Shown: positions 48,712 through 61,217, counted from the first letter of the stretch. The stretch is 64,000 nt of DNA from Neelides folsomi (GCA_034687125.1 JAQGBZ010000205.1:48463-112462), one strand, 5' to 3'. Translations and numbers: made by a program. Notes: generated by a model from the letters alone, not told the origin.

Positions 48712-51700
48712 ATTCGTTTAATCAAACGACTATTTCATAGTCAATTTTCTGATCATCTCAATTTCCACCTTTAGCTTAATCAACAAATTATATGAATATT
48801 CAGGATGGAAACAGCTCTTAAGAACCAATTCGATGTTTTTATTTTTACTCAAAACATTGACGAAAACGGAGAATAAATAACCATAATGGATTGTACATAT
48901 ACGTAATAAAATAACATAAGATCCAATATAATTCATTTATCAACAATTCATTCATGATTCATCTTGGGGCGTGCTTGATAACCACCTTTGAATCCTAAAT
49001 GGCAAGAAATGGTAATTAGTGAGACTAAGGACAAGAATTAGGCAAAAGGAGATTTTTTATCTTGGCGGCCGTCACCTGCAAATGCCACCGCGAAGATGTT
49101 TCACTCCCATCGTTGTTTGCAAATCATTTACTTTGCAAAGGTTTCTTCTTCAGGGCGGAACCATCACCACTCCTTAAGATCTCAAGTGTTTGCTCATTTG
49201 GCGGAGGGGGAGCCGAAGTGCATAATTGATGCGGGGAGCTGGTGACGTTGAGCGCAGAAGAGACAGTGTTTACAAAGCCATTAGACGCCTTTCATGCCAA
49301 CCACAGCTGGTCCTTCTCACAAACTCCTCAACACAAAAGAAACTGAAGCCGACAAATCAAATTTACACAATCCGAATATGTATGGATTTCCTCGGGTGGG
49401 AGGCAAGAGCTGCGTGCCGAGACCCGGGGTCCAGGAAAAGTCAGGTGGCTCGGGATACAGATCAAATGAGGACAGGTGTAGTCCACTCCCTACATATCCC
49501 TTCCATGCATTGAATGGTGCGAGTTGGTTGAATACAGTCATGTGTAGTTATATTTATTAAATGTTATCTTGGAATTATGAAGGGTTCATTCGAGCCTCTA
49601 CGGTCCCCTCATCCTCAGCCTAAATCAAAACAAACGACTCGGAGTGACAAGACAATTCACTTTCCGCCAAATGGCCCATTCCCACAGAGAGGATGGAAAG
49701 GGTGAAGGCGGCTCAACCGCATTCGACACCCCTTGGCTTCATTGCTTCTAATAGTCATTATTACACGAGTAATGAATGAGAATCTCCTTTTTATTGGCTC
49801 CGTTCATTTGTCTCTCATTTTTCCATGTTATCCCCTTTCCTTCCATTTCCTTGACCTAATCAGAGATTCACTTTTGTGAGGTGTTCTCCTCGTGGTCTTC
49901 TCTTTATTCATAACACGTCCCACAACGTCCACTTCATTCACAATAAAGCACATTGTTGGCTAATTACTTTTATTTGTTGGTTTTCACAGATTACGTGCAA
50001 ATGAACTCAACAAAAATCCTCTTCACCTTTTACAAATTAGATTGTATAGACTCTTAAAGGGGTTGGGGTTGATTCAATTTTTCTGGTATATTATCACAAA
50101 TTCCATTAAATGGGACTGCATGTAAACAGCTTAATTAAACGCCTGCTGTGTAAGTAAAAGTAATTTTGTTACGATTCTTGGCTATCATCTTTGCCAATAC
50201 AGATATGGAATACTTGAACATTTTTTATAAACATCTGCATTTGTAATACTTTTTTCACTTATAATCAATCTTTTATTTAATTTTCCAAGTACATTACTCA
50301 TATTATCTATTATGTATATAGGTAAATATAACAATACGTACATATGGTGCACATTCAAAAACTTGTAAAAAACATTGAAAAGAACGGACGAATTTCTTTT
50401 CATAAGTTTTCATTGAATGTGGCAAATTGGTGTTCTTTGAAAAGAAAGTTGAATAGAATGTCCAGTGAGTTGTGGAAAAGAGGGAAAAGTCTCGATGTTT
50501 CCTTAAATATTTAATGGATTGATGAGTATAGAAAAGAGTGGTGAAAGGAAACGGAAATCATTCGTGGTTGAGGCGTAATTGTGCTTTGGAGTGTCTGGGA
50601 AGAGAATTTGATCGACGGAGGATAGCGTGAGAATCGATGGTGACCGAAGGAGGAGATGCGGGTAAGTGAGGGTGAGAACACCGGCGCCGGGTCCCGAAGA
50701 AAGTCCAATCCAAGTCCGGAACAGGGAGTGGGAACGCCTCCGCTTTCTCCACCTTCAACCACTGCCCAACCCTCCGGTCTCCTCCTCTACTTAACCACGG
50801 GAAAAGAACACAAAGACCAAGAGTTCTATCACGACTTTCTCTAGCAAATCAACACGGAGGGAATTCACCCGGGTTTATAGGTTCGTTACCCGTTCCTCAT
50901 TACCCCTTTACTCATTAAACTACTTTGGGAAATAATTTATAACTGATTCTAAATACTAGAACTAAATTCACTTTAAATTGAATATTTCTACTTAATATTA
51001 GTACCACAATTGTTATCATTACCTATAGAATTATTGAATTTTTTGGTTTATTATTGGACCTTTAGTTTTTTAAATTAATAATTACCAACATGTTCAACAA
51101 TACATAGTTAAAGCAAATAAGGATTTGGTATTTGCTAAACTATATGAGTATTTACTGATACTTAAGTACTCGTACGCTTATACAAATACAGTACATACAT
51201 GCCTACTTAGGTAAATACTCGTATGAAGGTATTTATATTTTAGTGTTTGAATTACTTTTTAAGAGGAATTCAGCCTTGGATAATATTTATCTGAACTTTT
51301 TTGTAATTAAAATGGATTTCAATTTTAAATTCAAATTAGCAATTCATTGTGTCCACTATGAGGTCATGTGTTTTTAATATCTTTTCATTGTTAGATTTAT
51401 TTTGACTATCAAATTAAATAAGGATTTGAATCAACAACTTTGGAGAATTATGAAATTACTGTTTACATCTTTATTACATGGCTAAACTTTAGAAAATAAA
51501 TTATTTTCAATTTTACGTATCATAATGTTAGAATACGCATTGTACATTGGCATTTTGTTAAAATAATATAAATAAGAGAACAAGAATATTTTAGGTATTA
51601 GGGAAACGTTTAAACCGCCATTTTCTTCGAATGGGCTATAGACGGCACAGTAGCTAGTAGGAGTGATCAGTTTTAAAAAACCACCCTGTCTTGGTTTAAA

Positions 51701-52910
51701 GATTAAATGGGACCACTCAAGTTATTCGGATCAAAGTACAGATACTACTATAATTAATATTAAATATATAGGTAGTCAATAAATATACTATATACAGTAT
51801 GTGGTAGATATACAAAACTTAAGTAAATTAAAATATCGTTACTCTTTAAAATCACTTTATGCTATAAAATATTAATTGGCAAATAAAAAATTTGATTAAT
51901 ATGCGATTAGAAGTAAGCTCTTATTTATGTACATAATACATATTTATCTGTATACCGAATCTATCGAATATCTCAATGAATGATTTGCATAACAAAGTGG
52001 AAAGTAAAAGCCTTAATATTGAAAAATGGAGATGAGAAAAAGGGAGTGGTTGAGATTTTCACGTGAGCAGTTCCATAATGACAATTTTATGGTCTTCCTT
52101 TCAATCTCGGGATGATGAAATGACAAATTTAAACTTTAAGCATCTGCTTCTTCACACTCCACACTTCACGGTCCACCACAGCGGCTGATTCTTTCCCTCC
52201 ATACACAATAACGCGTCAGAAATTATCATAAATGTTGTTTGATACTCTGGAACAAATTTCAACTCGTTGCTTGCCCCACGCCCATCAAACTCTCATTTTT
52301 ATTCGGCCTTAATCCTCGCCTGCGTCATCATATTACAAATATTAACGCAAAGCATACTATTTATAAATAATTAATCTTTTAAAACTTTAGAATTTATTAA
52401 AAATATTTTCTTAGGCATATAAATGTAATGATTATTTGGGTATAATAAGTAATTTGGCTATACCATACTAAATGTCAGTACATGGTTCAATTATAAAAAC
52501 TAAACTTTTGAACTTTTCCTTAAAATAAATAAAATAGTATAAATTATTTTGTTGGCTATAAATGCTCAATTGATGAGTGAGATATTTATAAATACGTAAA
52601 TATTTATCTTATCAAGAAGAACTCAACTCTTTTGATATCATTAAATTAAGGAAGTATTATTTAACTATTATACAAAAGTGGCCTTTTAAAAATGAACGTG
52701 TAATAATGAGAAAGTACGAGGGTGGATTAGGAGTTAGATTATACATAAGTAATTGATGTTCTCGGAGGGGAGACCGATAAGAAGTCGAAGGTCTCGTTCC
52801 GGATGAATAAAATATCACGCTTTTCTCCAATTAAGAACGAGTTCCGACCAGTGGCTTTTGCTTCCAGGTCGCCTTAATTGAAGAGCCCAAGCGCAAGGAA
52901 GAAGTTTAAC
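48712..52910. other. large intergenic region, 4.2 kb, no gene supported
   Basis: Upstream of the NR2E nuclear receptor. Mixed GC stretches (about 49.0-49.5 and 50.5-50.9 kb) carry overlapping chance ORFs on both strands, none with a domain or coherent splice partners. The rest is AT-rich. Candidate regulatory DNA for the receptor gene, but no motif is strong enough to name. Confidence 0.45.
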
Positions 52911-54665
52911 ATGGAGAAAGTGGAGCTTCTGTGTCGAGTATGCGGAGACAAAGCTTCTGGAAAACATTACGGAGTCACATCTTGTGATGGATGCAGAGGA
53001 TTCTTCAAACGAAGCATCCGAAGGTTTATAAACTTGCACAATATATTAATTTGCTCCTATTTGATACCTCACAAAAAATTTAAAAATTTTACTTATAAAT
53101 GTAATTTAAATGAAAGATCTTTTTAATCAATTATGATTTTTAATTAGGAATTTGGATTATGTGTGTAAGGAGACGAATTCATGCATCGTAGACGTGACAC
53201 GACGAAACCAATGCCAGGCATGTCGATTCAAGAAGTGTCTCTTTGTGAATATGAAACGGGACGGTGAGTGGGGAAAATGAAATTTTCAGGTGGTGAATGG
53301 GGAAGAAGGCTTAATGAAGGCGTTTCAATTGACTGTATGACGGAGATTCGAGATTACGCCAGCTGTTCTCATAATGCCTCTTCCCCACGACATGTGAATT
53401 GTTCATGAGCTCACCCGCCTCTGTGTGTGTCTTTTAGCAGTGCAGCATGAAAGAGCCCCGCGTTGTGCTCCAGGAAAACCCCGTCTCAATGCTCCCTTCT
53501 TCTCCCCGCCTTTGTTCCTCTACCCTCCCTTCCTACCCCAACACCCGCCCATGATGCCCCGGTTCCCTCTCCCGCCGAAGAAGGAAGAGGAAGAAGAAGT
53601 TACTTCCACTGGAGAGGAAGGGACAAGACCGAAGCCGCAACATCCTCTTACTCTTAACTTGTACGGGGAAACGGTGAATGAGACGGCAGCGAAACTCTTA
53701 TTTATGAGCGTCAAATGGGCCCGCAGCGTTCCTTCATTTCTTGGAGTAATCATCAATTTCTTTTAAAAAATAATTTACATTTGATGTCCAGTTGCAGGTT
53801 CGGGATCAGGCAGTGTTGCTTGAAGGGTCTTGGTCGGAACTCTTCGTTCTCTCGGCTTCTCAATGGGGATTCTCATTTGACCCAGGCAAGAGCAAAATAT
53901 TCCTACCTAGCGTATAGGATAGCGCCATAGTGTGTGAGCTAAAGGGGCTTCAATTTTTCTGGCTTACAAACCAATTGTAATTTCGCGACATGCCCCGTTG
54001 CATTTTAATTCTCAACACAAAATCAGAGAACTCTTCGATTGCCAACCAAAAAGTAATGTATAAATATAAAATACTTTTTAGATGGGTATATTTTTGTAGG
54101 TATACTAAATACGAGTGGTAGCGTACCAGGATTAAAAATCGAACAATTCTTCTTTATACTTATTGGATAATTAATACTTGATATTCATTTTATCAACAGT
54201 TGCATTGGCTTCATCTGTATTCGGAATAAGGAGGGATGAGACTTTGCTGGAGAAAGGGCGTCTCCTCCGGGAAACACTAGAACGGACAAACTCAGTTCAT
54301 CCAGATCATACGGAACTTGCGTGTCTCAAAGCGCTAGTTCTTTTTAAGCCAGGTATTTCTATATTCAATTTTTAGTATTAACATGGCCAGTAATTTCAAT
54401 TAATTGTTTTATAGAGAGCAAGCCATTAATTGATGCTTTACAAGTTGAACTTCTTCAAGATCAAACTCAACTAATGCTTCAAGAGTATTGTCTCTCTAAT
54501 CATCCACTTCGTAAGAATCGTTTTGGCAAGTTGCTCTTACTACTTCCAAATCTCCGAAGAATTGACGCAAAGACTCTGGAAGATCTCTTCTTTAAGGAGA
54601 CTATCGGGGATGTTCGGATCGAACGCCTTCTTGATGATCTCGTCCGTGGGGGTTCACTTTTTTGA
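52911..54665 (+). CDS. NR2E-group nuclear receptor (HR83/HR51/PNR-like)
   Basis: DNA-binding nuclear receptor. Exons 52911-53023, 53148-53263, 53438-53745, 53792-53885, 54200-54352, 54415-54665; 344 aa, phases close only if intron 4 is GC-AG (CAG|GCAAGA). The DBD starts at residue 8: [16 protein letters not shown]-box [37 protein letters not shown], then [10 protein letters not shown], a signature of the NR2E (tailless/PNR) group. The hinge is Pro-rich with a Glu run. The short LBD keeps the signature [38 protein letters not shown] and [21 protein letters not shown]. Helix 12 reads IERLLDDLV and departs from the usual activation motif. CDGCRG and NLDYVCKE fit the HR83/HR51 branch better than tailless or dsf; the exact orthologue is unsettled. 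Confidence 0.9.
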
Positions 54666-55164
54666 TCTCACGTTTTTTGTTTATTAATGGAATAAACTCC
54701 TATGTATGAAAGCTTCAATCGTTCCTTTCTTTAACGTCATTTAGCTTTAATTGAGTTAATCATTGACCCACAGTTCAAACGACAAGGACAAAATCTGGGG
54801 ATTCCTCATAGAGAATAATGTAATGAATAATTATATATTTACACATATCAAGTTAGTTGTAGAAAATATTGATATTTACTCATATAGAATTTTATCTATT
54901 CAGAAATACATAAATGTTGTGCTTCATTTGCAGCTTCGTGAGATTGAGAACATTCAATAATACATATATGGTGAAAGTAGGATAGGTAATGTAATGCTTA
55001 ATGTATGTAATTATAAGTATTATACTATACTTTTTGTATGTAACAATTATTTATGTAATGTGTTTACAAAAACGATAATGTGTTAATTTAATAGTCAAAT
55101 GCTATCAAATGACGTATTAAGATTAAGATATCTCTTACGTCTTTTACATGTATTTTGAGACATA
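54666..55164. other. intergenic, AT-rich
   Basis: 3' flank of the nuclear receptor gene: AATAAA at about 54691-54696, 25 bases after the stop, is the likely poly(A) signal. No other feature seen. Confidence 0.55.
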
Positions 55165-55488
55165 CAGGGCGAACCGAAAGTCGGTATTCATTGAATATAA
55201 ATAGTTAAATTTTATTTATCCAAAGGATCTGTGTGGATTCGATCGACAAAGACGAATACGGTCCCACGTTCTAAATGACATTTTCTTAAACATTTCTGGA
55301 GACAATCACTGTGATCAAGCCATTTAAATGGAAGAATGTGAATTGTGAGTGTGAAATGTCAGTGAGGAAATAACTATGGAAGGAAAAAGAAAGGAATGAA
55401 AAGCCAGAGAAGCATGTAGCGCGCTCTAGTATTTATTAGCATTGGGGAAAACGCAGACTTAATGAGTACCGACTTTCGGTTCGCCCTG
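55165..55488. mobile_element. non-autonomous Tc1/mariner-type MITE, 324 bp
   Basis: Perfect terminal inverted repeats, CAGGGCGAACCGAAAGTCGG at the left end (55165-) and its complement at the right end (-55488), with TA on both outer flanks as the expected target duplication (the inverted match including TA is 24 bp). The interior has no coding capacity. Perfect TIRs with a TA duplication are typical of MITEs mobilised by Tc1/mariner transposases, and the lack of mismatches suggests recent insertion. Confidence 0.88.
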
Positions 55489-55574
55489 TATATTGATCAT
55501 CTTAAATCCGATATAAGGAGTCTCAAACTTTGAAATTAAGTCATTTTCATTAAAGAATTCATCAAGTCATTTCC

Positions 55575-55583
55575 TATATAAAG
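55575..55583 (+). promoter_or_regulatory. TATA box of the secreted coiled-coil gene
   Basis: TATATAAAG only 25-33 bases before the ATG at 55608. If transcription starts about 30 bases downstream of the box, the 5' UTR would be only a few nucleotides, unusually short. Confidence 0.5.
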
Positions 55584-55607
55584 TTCCATTCATTATTAGA
55601 GTTAAAA

Positions 55608-56877
55608 ATGAACCCCAATAAATATTTATCCCTTGCACTTACACTTTGTTTCTACTTTACCTTCATCCAAGCCGCCGCTATTTTGACTGAAGGCAATGAA
55701 GCCATCCCATCATGGCGTATAAATTCAAAGTATACCTACGCAAGTTTATGTAATTCTCAAAGGGGAACGGAAGCCAAAACTTAGATTTATTATTTGTTTA
55801 GTGAAAAAGGATCTTCCTTCGGAATCAGACCCGAAGATCAAGGCAATGAATCGGATCCAGGCGAACGACTCCTCTCCTTTTTGAAAAACTTTGAGGATCT
55901 GCAAGTGAGTTTTCCCCTCCGCACCCAAACCGCATTGTTTATTGTTTACATTGGAACCTTTACAAGATCCCAGAGGGTCCCGTCACATCGCGCCTCTTAG
56001 GATTAAGAGATGCACTTATGGACATTCACGACCGACTCCAAAGAATTGAAAATGTAAGAAGGGAAGGGAATTGATAAAAATTTATCCGCTTTATTATATT
56101 GGATTTTTAGGAGACCAACTTCGACTTAGCGAGGTTTTCACTTCACGTTGAAAGCTCGACAGAGGGTCCCGAGGTTAAGACTTTACCCTCCACCGAATCA
56201 ATAACTCTTGCGCCAGATACTCAAACAACAACACCAGCCAAAGAACAAGACAACGGAGATAAATTAAATCCCCTTGCTCCTGTCCTCACTGATATACGAG
56301 ACATTCTTCAAGTGAGTTTTTATTACAAATCTAATTCATCCTCCCATTTTTTATCATGTAAACTTGACATAAAATTAAATTGACATTATGTGAAGGAGCA
56401 AGTTAAAAATAATAAAATCACCGAAGACTTGAAGAGTCACGTGGAACAGCTTCAGCAGGAAAACTTGGATCTGAAGCAGCAATTGGAAAATGGACTTGAA
56501 CAACTTCGAACAGAAAATTTGGCAAATATGCTAAAGGTTAGTAGATAATTATACGACCAATTATCTAAAGATGAAACCAATATGCTTTACATAATATTCC
56601 AATATATGCATATCAACAAGGGTTAGTTTGGGACAATTATTCATAACATTCATAAGTTATAACATAATGAATAATATGACAATGAGAAAGTATGTATTAT
56701 TATGAATGGTGATTCTTATCTGCGTAAAGTGACAGTTATCCTTACCGTCTTTATTTCAAATAGGAACGTGCTGAACGGTTGAAAATAGAAGAACAGCTGA
56801 AAATGCTCCAAGAGAATCCAGTCAGTGGCATTCGAAATCAATTAAGTTCTGGCCTACAGAAGACGTTTCTTGGCTAA
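55608..56877 (+). CDS. secreted coiled-coil protein, family unknown
   Basis: Exons 55608-55729, 55802-55904, 55967-56053, 56111-56311, 56396-56536, 56764-56877; 255 aa, phases close. The signal peptide is MNPNKYLSLALTLCFYFTFI plus QAAA. The body is charged: DPGERLLSFLKNFEDLQIPE, a helix DALMDIHDRLQRIEN, a Ser/Thr/Pro linker (residues about 116-150), then a C-terminal heptad-like coiled coil (VEQLQQENLDLKQQLENGLE, ERAERLKIEEQLKMLQ). No Cys in the mature part and no known domain. It may be an extracellular matrix or cuticle-associated protein, given the neighbouring RR-1 gene, but this is only context. All exons are short, so it is easy to miss when looking at long ORFs. Confidence 0.78.
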
Positions 56878-57248
56878 TTCTGAATGAAAAACGTATACCT
56901 ATGCAAATAAAAAATGGGTCATTTGGTTGTTCCAATTCATAAATTCATACACGAATATTGATTTTTCAAATTTTCATCTCAATCAAATTTAACCTTGTTG
57001 AGAGAAAGGGGTTTAAATGCCGTCTTTAACTGCACCACCGCGTAGCTCATTACTCATTAAACTTAAGTATTATGGATTATAACCATCTTTTTATATTCAT
57101 TTATCATGCTCCTAGCGTCTCGCCGAGGCTCAGACTGCTAAAATCCCCAATTAACGTGTGGTGTGGAAATAAATGGAGCGGTGTTGTAAGCCTATGACCC
57201 TCTGCTAATTCTTACTTCACCAATTGACACTCAACACTTTCTTCGTAC

Positions 57249-57256
57249 TATAAAAG
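57249..57256 (+). promoter_or_regulatory. TATA box of the third RR-1 gene
   Basis: TATAAAAG 32-39 bases before the ATG at 57288, in GC-richer promoter DNA. Strong consensus match. Confidence 0.7.
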
Positions 57257-57287
57257 AAGACGCGACCGGCCGAGTGCTCACTTCAAA

Positions 57288-57967
57288 ATGCTCTCACGGA
57301 CTCTTCTCCTTCTTGCGTTGACTGCTGGGTCAGCAATTGGAAGGCCACAAGCTCCTCCCGGGTCAGCACCTCCTCCGGGTGGGCCTCCTCCAGGAGGATC
57401 CCCACCGCCCGGCGGAGCTCCTCCAGGCCCAGCAGTGACCATTGTGAAAAGCGAACACGACAATCCCGGAGATGGAACCTTCAAATGGAGCTACGAACTC
57501 TCAGATGGAAGCAAGTCGGATCAAATGGCCCACACGAACAACAGAGGAACGGATCAGGAAAGCATTGCAATAGAAGGATCCTATTCTTATGTTGACAAAG
57601 ACGGGAAAACTTACATGGTTTCTTACAAGGCAGACGAAGGGGGTAAGAAAACTTAAAATTGTTCAATTATCATGTAAATCTCAGTTTTTATATTTACACC
57701 CATGAAGATGCAAATTATCTTTTTAATATTTAACTTATCTTGTAAGAGCATGAGCGGCTTGTGAAGTGCATGAAGATGAAAGTGAACTGATTTGTATTAT
57801 TTTTACAATTAGGTTTTCAACCCGTTGGTGATCATATTGCCCCCGCAATTGTAGCTTCGGCCGCTGCCGCCAAGAACAATGTGGACAGCACAGGTCAACC
57901 CGGAGCTCCCGCAGAACCCACAAAACAAGCCATCAGCATAGCTAGTGCTCCTTCAAACGCCGGATAA
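57288..57967 (+). CDS. RR-1 cuticular protein with Pro/Gly-rich N terminus
   Basis: Exons 57288-57642 and 57813-57967; 169 aa, phase 1 join. The signal peptide is MLSRTLLLLALTAGSAIG, here not interrupted by an intron, unlike the other two RR-1 genes. A Pro/Gly segment of PPGG-type repeats (about residues 22-48) precedes the RR-1 domain: NPGDGTFKWSYELSDGSKSD, SIAIEGSYSYVDKDGKTYMV, SYKADEGGFQPVGDHI. The C-terminal tail is Ala-rich rather than PTPPP, so it is a distinct RR-1 subtype. The intron sits in the same place and phase as in the 42.5-kb gene. AATAAA follows at about 57975. Confidence 0.92.
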
Positions 57968-60900
57968 TTTTCAATAATAAAAACAATACAAAATTTGTTT
58001 ATTAAATGAGATTGGGTGTATTGGGAATGGACCAAAGACATGCGAGATGATGTCTAAAGGTTATGGGATGAAATATGGGAATAGTAAAAAGACATCCCAT
58101 CGGGAGCGGATTGTGAATGCGGACCCGAGGCGTAGTGAAGCGATTTCGATTTGGGGCTGGTGTGGTCTTTCGCCGCGCCACGTCTTCTGAATTGGCTGCT
58201 TCTGCTGCAGCCGCCTGTCTTGATATTTCACTCTTCGGAAAAGAGTTGAATTCCGAGCGTGGAAGGAATCGCGGGAGAGATGGCCAGGACCCGACGGGGT
58301 TGTGGAAGGTTGCTCGTTCGTAGTCGCCTGCCTGCCGAGGGATCATCCTTCCTTCGCCTCCAGCAAGGAAAAGTAGTAGGAGCCCGAGTGCCTGGAATTT
58401 TCTCTATACGCCTCCGCCCACCCCCACTCGACTCACCTTGAGAAGTGGCATTTAAATGCTGTTGGATCCGACGGAGTCTCTTTTTTATGTGGGATGCCGA
58501 GGAGCGCGGTCCGTGACTCAGCCCCGTCCACTATTATGAAGGGAGGACAAAGAGGCTGAAAGGATCTTTGGAGAGAGGGGAGAGAGAGATTTGCGGGCGG
58601 AAGGAAGGAAGGAACTGGAAGTTGTGAGAGAGAACGGTGAAAAGGAAGGTGAATTCAACGGTATTTGATCCAGGGGCCTCGGTCCGCATACTTAACCATA
58701 GGTATGGTACATCCCTCGGCCAAAGGCCCCTTTCAGCCCGAAATAAAAGGAGTGAATTGGGACGAGGGGACTTGGAAGGAGGGCGTAATTGGAGTGATTG
58801 ATGTTGAGTGTGGGTTCTTAAAATACGCCTCGGGAGCGAGGTGAGTGAGCCGGGCTGGCTGGGGAAGGTTAATGAGACTCCACTTGGCGGAGCCGCGGGT
58901 TGAGGAGGCCGGCGCGCATTGTTAGAGTAATGAGATCGTAGGAGGATGATCAGTTTGCCATCGGAGGAGAGGCTCTAATTTGGGCGGCTCGGCGATGGCC
59001 GGGCCTGGAATGTGTGGAGGAGGCCCCCATTCTTTGGCTCCGCGACTCGAAGGAGTGGAGGCGGCGAGGGAGATGAGCCAACATTCCGACTCTTTCGGCC
59101 TGCCAAGGCGTGGGTGCAAACCCGAGCCAACTTGCCCAAAAAAGGCGCCCTGCGACTTCTTGACCATGTCCAAAGGAGGAAACATCCTCCTAGGTCAACC
59201 CACCATGGGAATGAGGGAGGCCGAGGCGGCTGCGAGGGAGCCTTTTCCGCACAATGGCAAAGGTGGGAGAGGAGAAGTTCCCACGGTGGGGCCCATTGTG
59301 AGGGCCGGGCGAGGGATGCTGCGGCATGGACCAGGAAGATGTTTTCCCACAGCTGAGAAGCCGGTCGGTGTGGGAAAGTGGGAAAGAGCGGGAGGGAGAA
59401 GTCCCACGAGGGACGTAGTATTGTACCTGTTACGAGGTGGGTGCTCGCCGAGGAGGAGGCAACCCACGGCAATCCTCAGACACCGAGGAGACCCCAACGA
59501 GGGCGGACGCGTTTCTTCTGCTCCCACACCTAAGCCCGCACGCAGGTAAATACTTTCATCCCTATATCCCTACATACTTCACCACAGGATTTTTCTTGGG
59601 ATTTTCTTATCCTTCCCCACTTATTCCCAATTAATATTTAATTTACTCTCACACTAACAATAAGTATTGTATTTATCCACATTATCTTATATTGAGATAT
59701 TTCATATATTGTACAATACCAATTATGCGAAAGGGTTTCAAATATCTCATTCAGTTATACCTTTCTTTAGTTCCTTGTTACGCATCCTTAAATACGGACA
59801 TAAAAATATTTCCAACCACAACATATGTATTTATTGCAAATAACGGTAGATCATTGGCGAAAAGCGATCCATAAAAACTTTGGCTAAGAGGATGTGGAGA
59901 GTCGATGGGGTGATGGAAAGGGTAAATGGGCGGGGACGGCGGCCGCCTTTGTAGAGGGGAAGGGCAAGGACGTCGAGGTGACCTCTGAGTTGCCTTGGGG
60001 AGAGGAACCACCCTCGCAAGAAGACAAGTGGTTCTACACCCGCACCTCGCCTTGCCCCTGGCACTCTTTTCCCGGCCGTCGTGTGGTCAGAGGAAGCCGA
60101 GGCAGGTAGCTGGGAGTAACCTGGGCAATGTGGCGCGGGGGTCGAAGGAATGCGACCTCAAGGCAAGACTCACCTCGGCAGCCTGCGAGGGTGGCGAGGG
60201 AGAAGAAGAAGATCTCGCCAATCGCCCACATTCCTCGCCGCCTCCTCGCCCAATTATCCACGTAGCATTCCTTGAGGCCCATCTTCTCCCACATCTTCGC
60301 TCTGGGAAGGGAAGAGCCGACACCTTAAGATTCCTTACGCACTTACCCACACAATCATCCCCCAGCCCATCTCCTCCTGTAAAACTAATTAAAATACTTT
60401 CTTACCCTCCAAACCATAAACTTCACCTTTTCAATACCCGATTGATTTGTGACTTTGTCAGATTCGCAAAATGAAAAACGTATAGTTTATGATGATTTTA
60501 TGGAAGTGATGAGCGTGGTCGTTGGCTGATCGAGGAAAAAAATACATAAGTAGAACAGCAGGACCAGGAGCAAGGGGGCATGGATTGTATAGGAGATGGA
60601 TCTGTAATTATTGAATTAGTGATTAGAAGCTGAGGGGAGTGTTCCCTGCGAATTGTGGATTGAATGGGATGGGTGCACAAAGGGATTTTTTGCTCCTCCG
60701 CAAAGTCGAGGGCAGAGGAGGAATGTGGGGCGAAGAGTAGCGAGTGCTGAGGGCTCTCGAGGATATGATGAGATCTCGGCTGCAGATGAGAGGAAGCCCT
60801 TTACTCCTTTGTCCTCTTCCCCATTGTAGATTGGGCTCAAAGGGCCGGCCCTCTCTCTACAACTCCACAACTTCACAACCTCCTCAGCGGATCTCATGAA

Positions 60901-61217
60901 GGATTCAATAAAGCAGGTTGACTGAGGAGAGTAATTCTTTCCAGGGGCTCCTCGCTTTCCGAGAGGAGGACGAAACAAGAGATGATTTGCTCCCACGACG
61001 AGTAAAACGGCGAGGGCGAGGAGCGACGAGGAGCCTCCCGCAGGCGGGCAGCCCCAACCTCCGACAACTTTAGATATGGAAAACACCCGCGGAAAGAAAG
61101 AGAGGATTGGACTCGCCATGCTTCCGGGGAACCTCGACACCTTCGGGATCCCTTCTTCCCCCGCTTCTCCGCTCACTCCAAATACGCCACTTTCTCCACT
61201 CTTCACAGAGTTCCAAA
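57968..61217. other. GC-rich, 3.2-kb upstream region of the zinc-finger gene
   Basis: Base composition shifts to GC-rich (about 58.1-59.5 and 59.9-61.2 kb) with an AT-rich gap near 59.6-59.9 kb. Because stop codons are rare here, long overlapping ORFs exist on both strands (for example 58980-59549 plus, 60616-61206 minus). None has a recognisable domain, signal peptide or consistent splice partner. Purine-rich GGAAGGAA tracts occur near 58.6 kb and a hairpin at about 58673-58734 (GGGGCCT / AGGCCCC arms). I read it as promoter/enhancer DNA, possibly with undetected 5' exons. Confidence 0.45.

Noticed and set aside
50638-50844. possible small exon (ATG at 50638-50640 followed by a GTAAGT-type donor)
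   Set aside because: No acceptor or downstream coding exon could be linked to it; treated as chance in GC-richer DNA.
58980-59549. 189-codon ORF on the plus strand (and overlapping minus-strand ORFs of similar length)
   Set aside because: GC-rich DNA with few stop codons; several frames are open at once, composition is Gly/Arg/Pro noise and no domain or splice partner is visible.
60616-61206. 196-codon minus-strand ORF next to the zinc-finger gene
   Set aside because: Same GC-rich block; no recognisable domain, and it would overlap the promoter of the zinc-finger gene. Could be revisited if transcripts exist.
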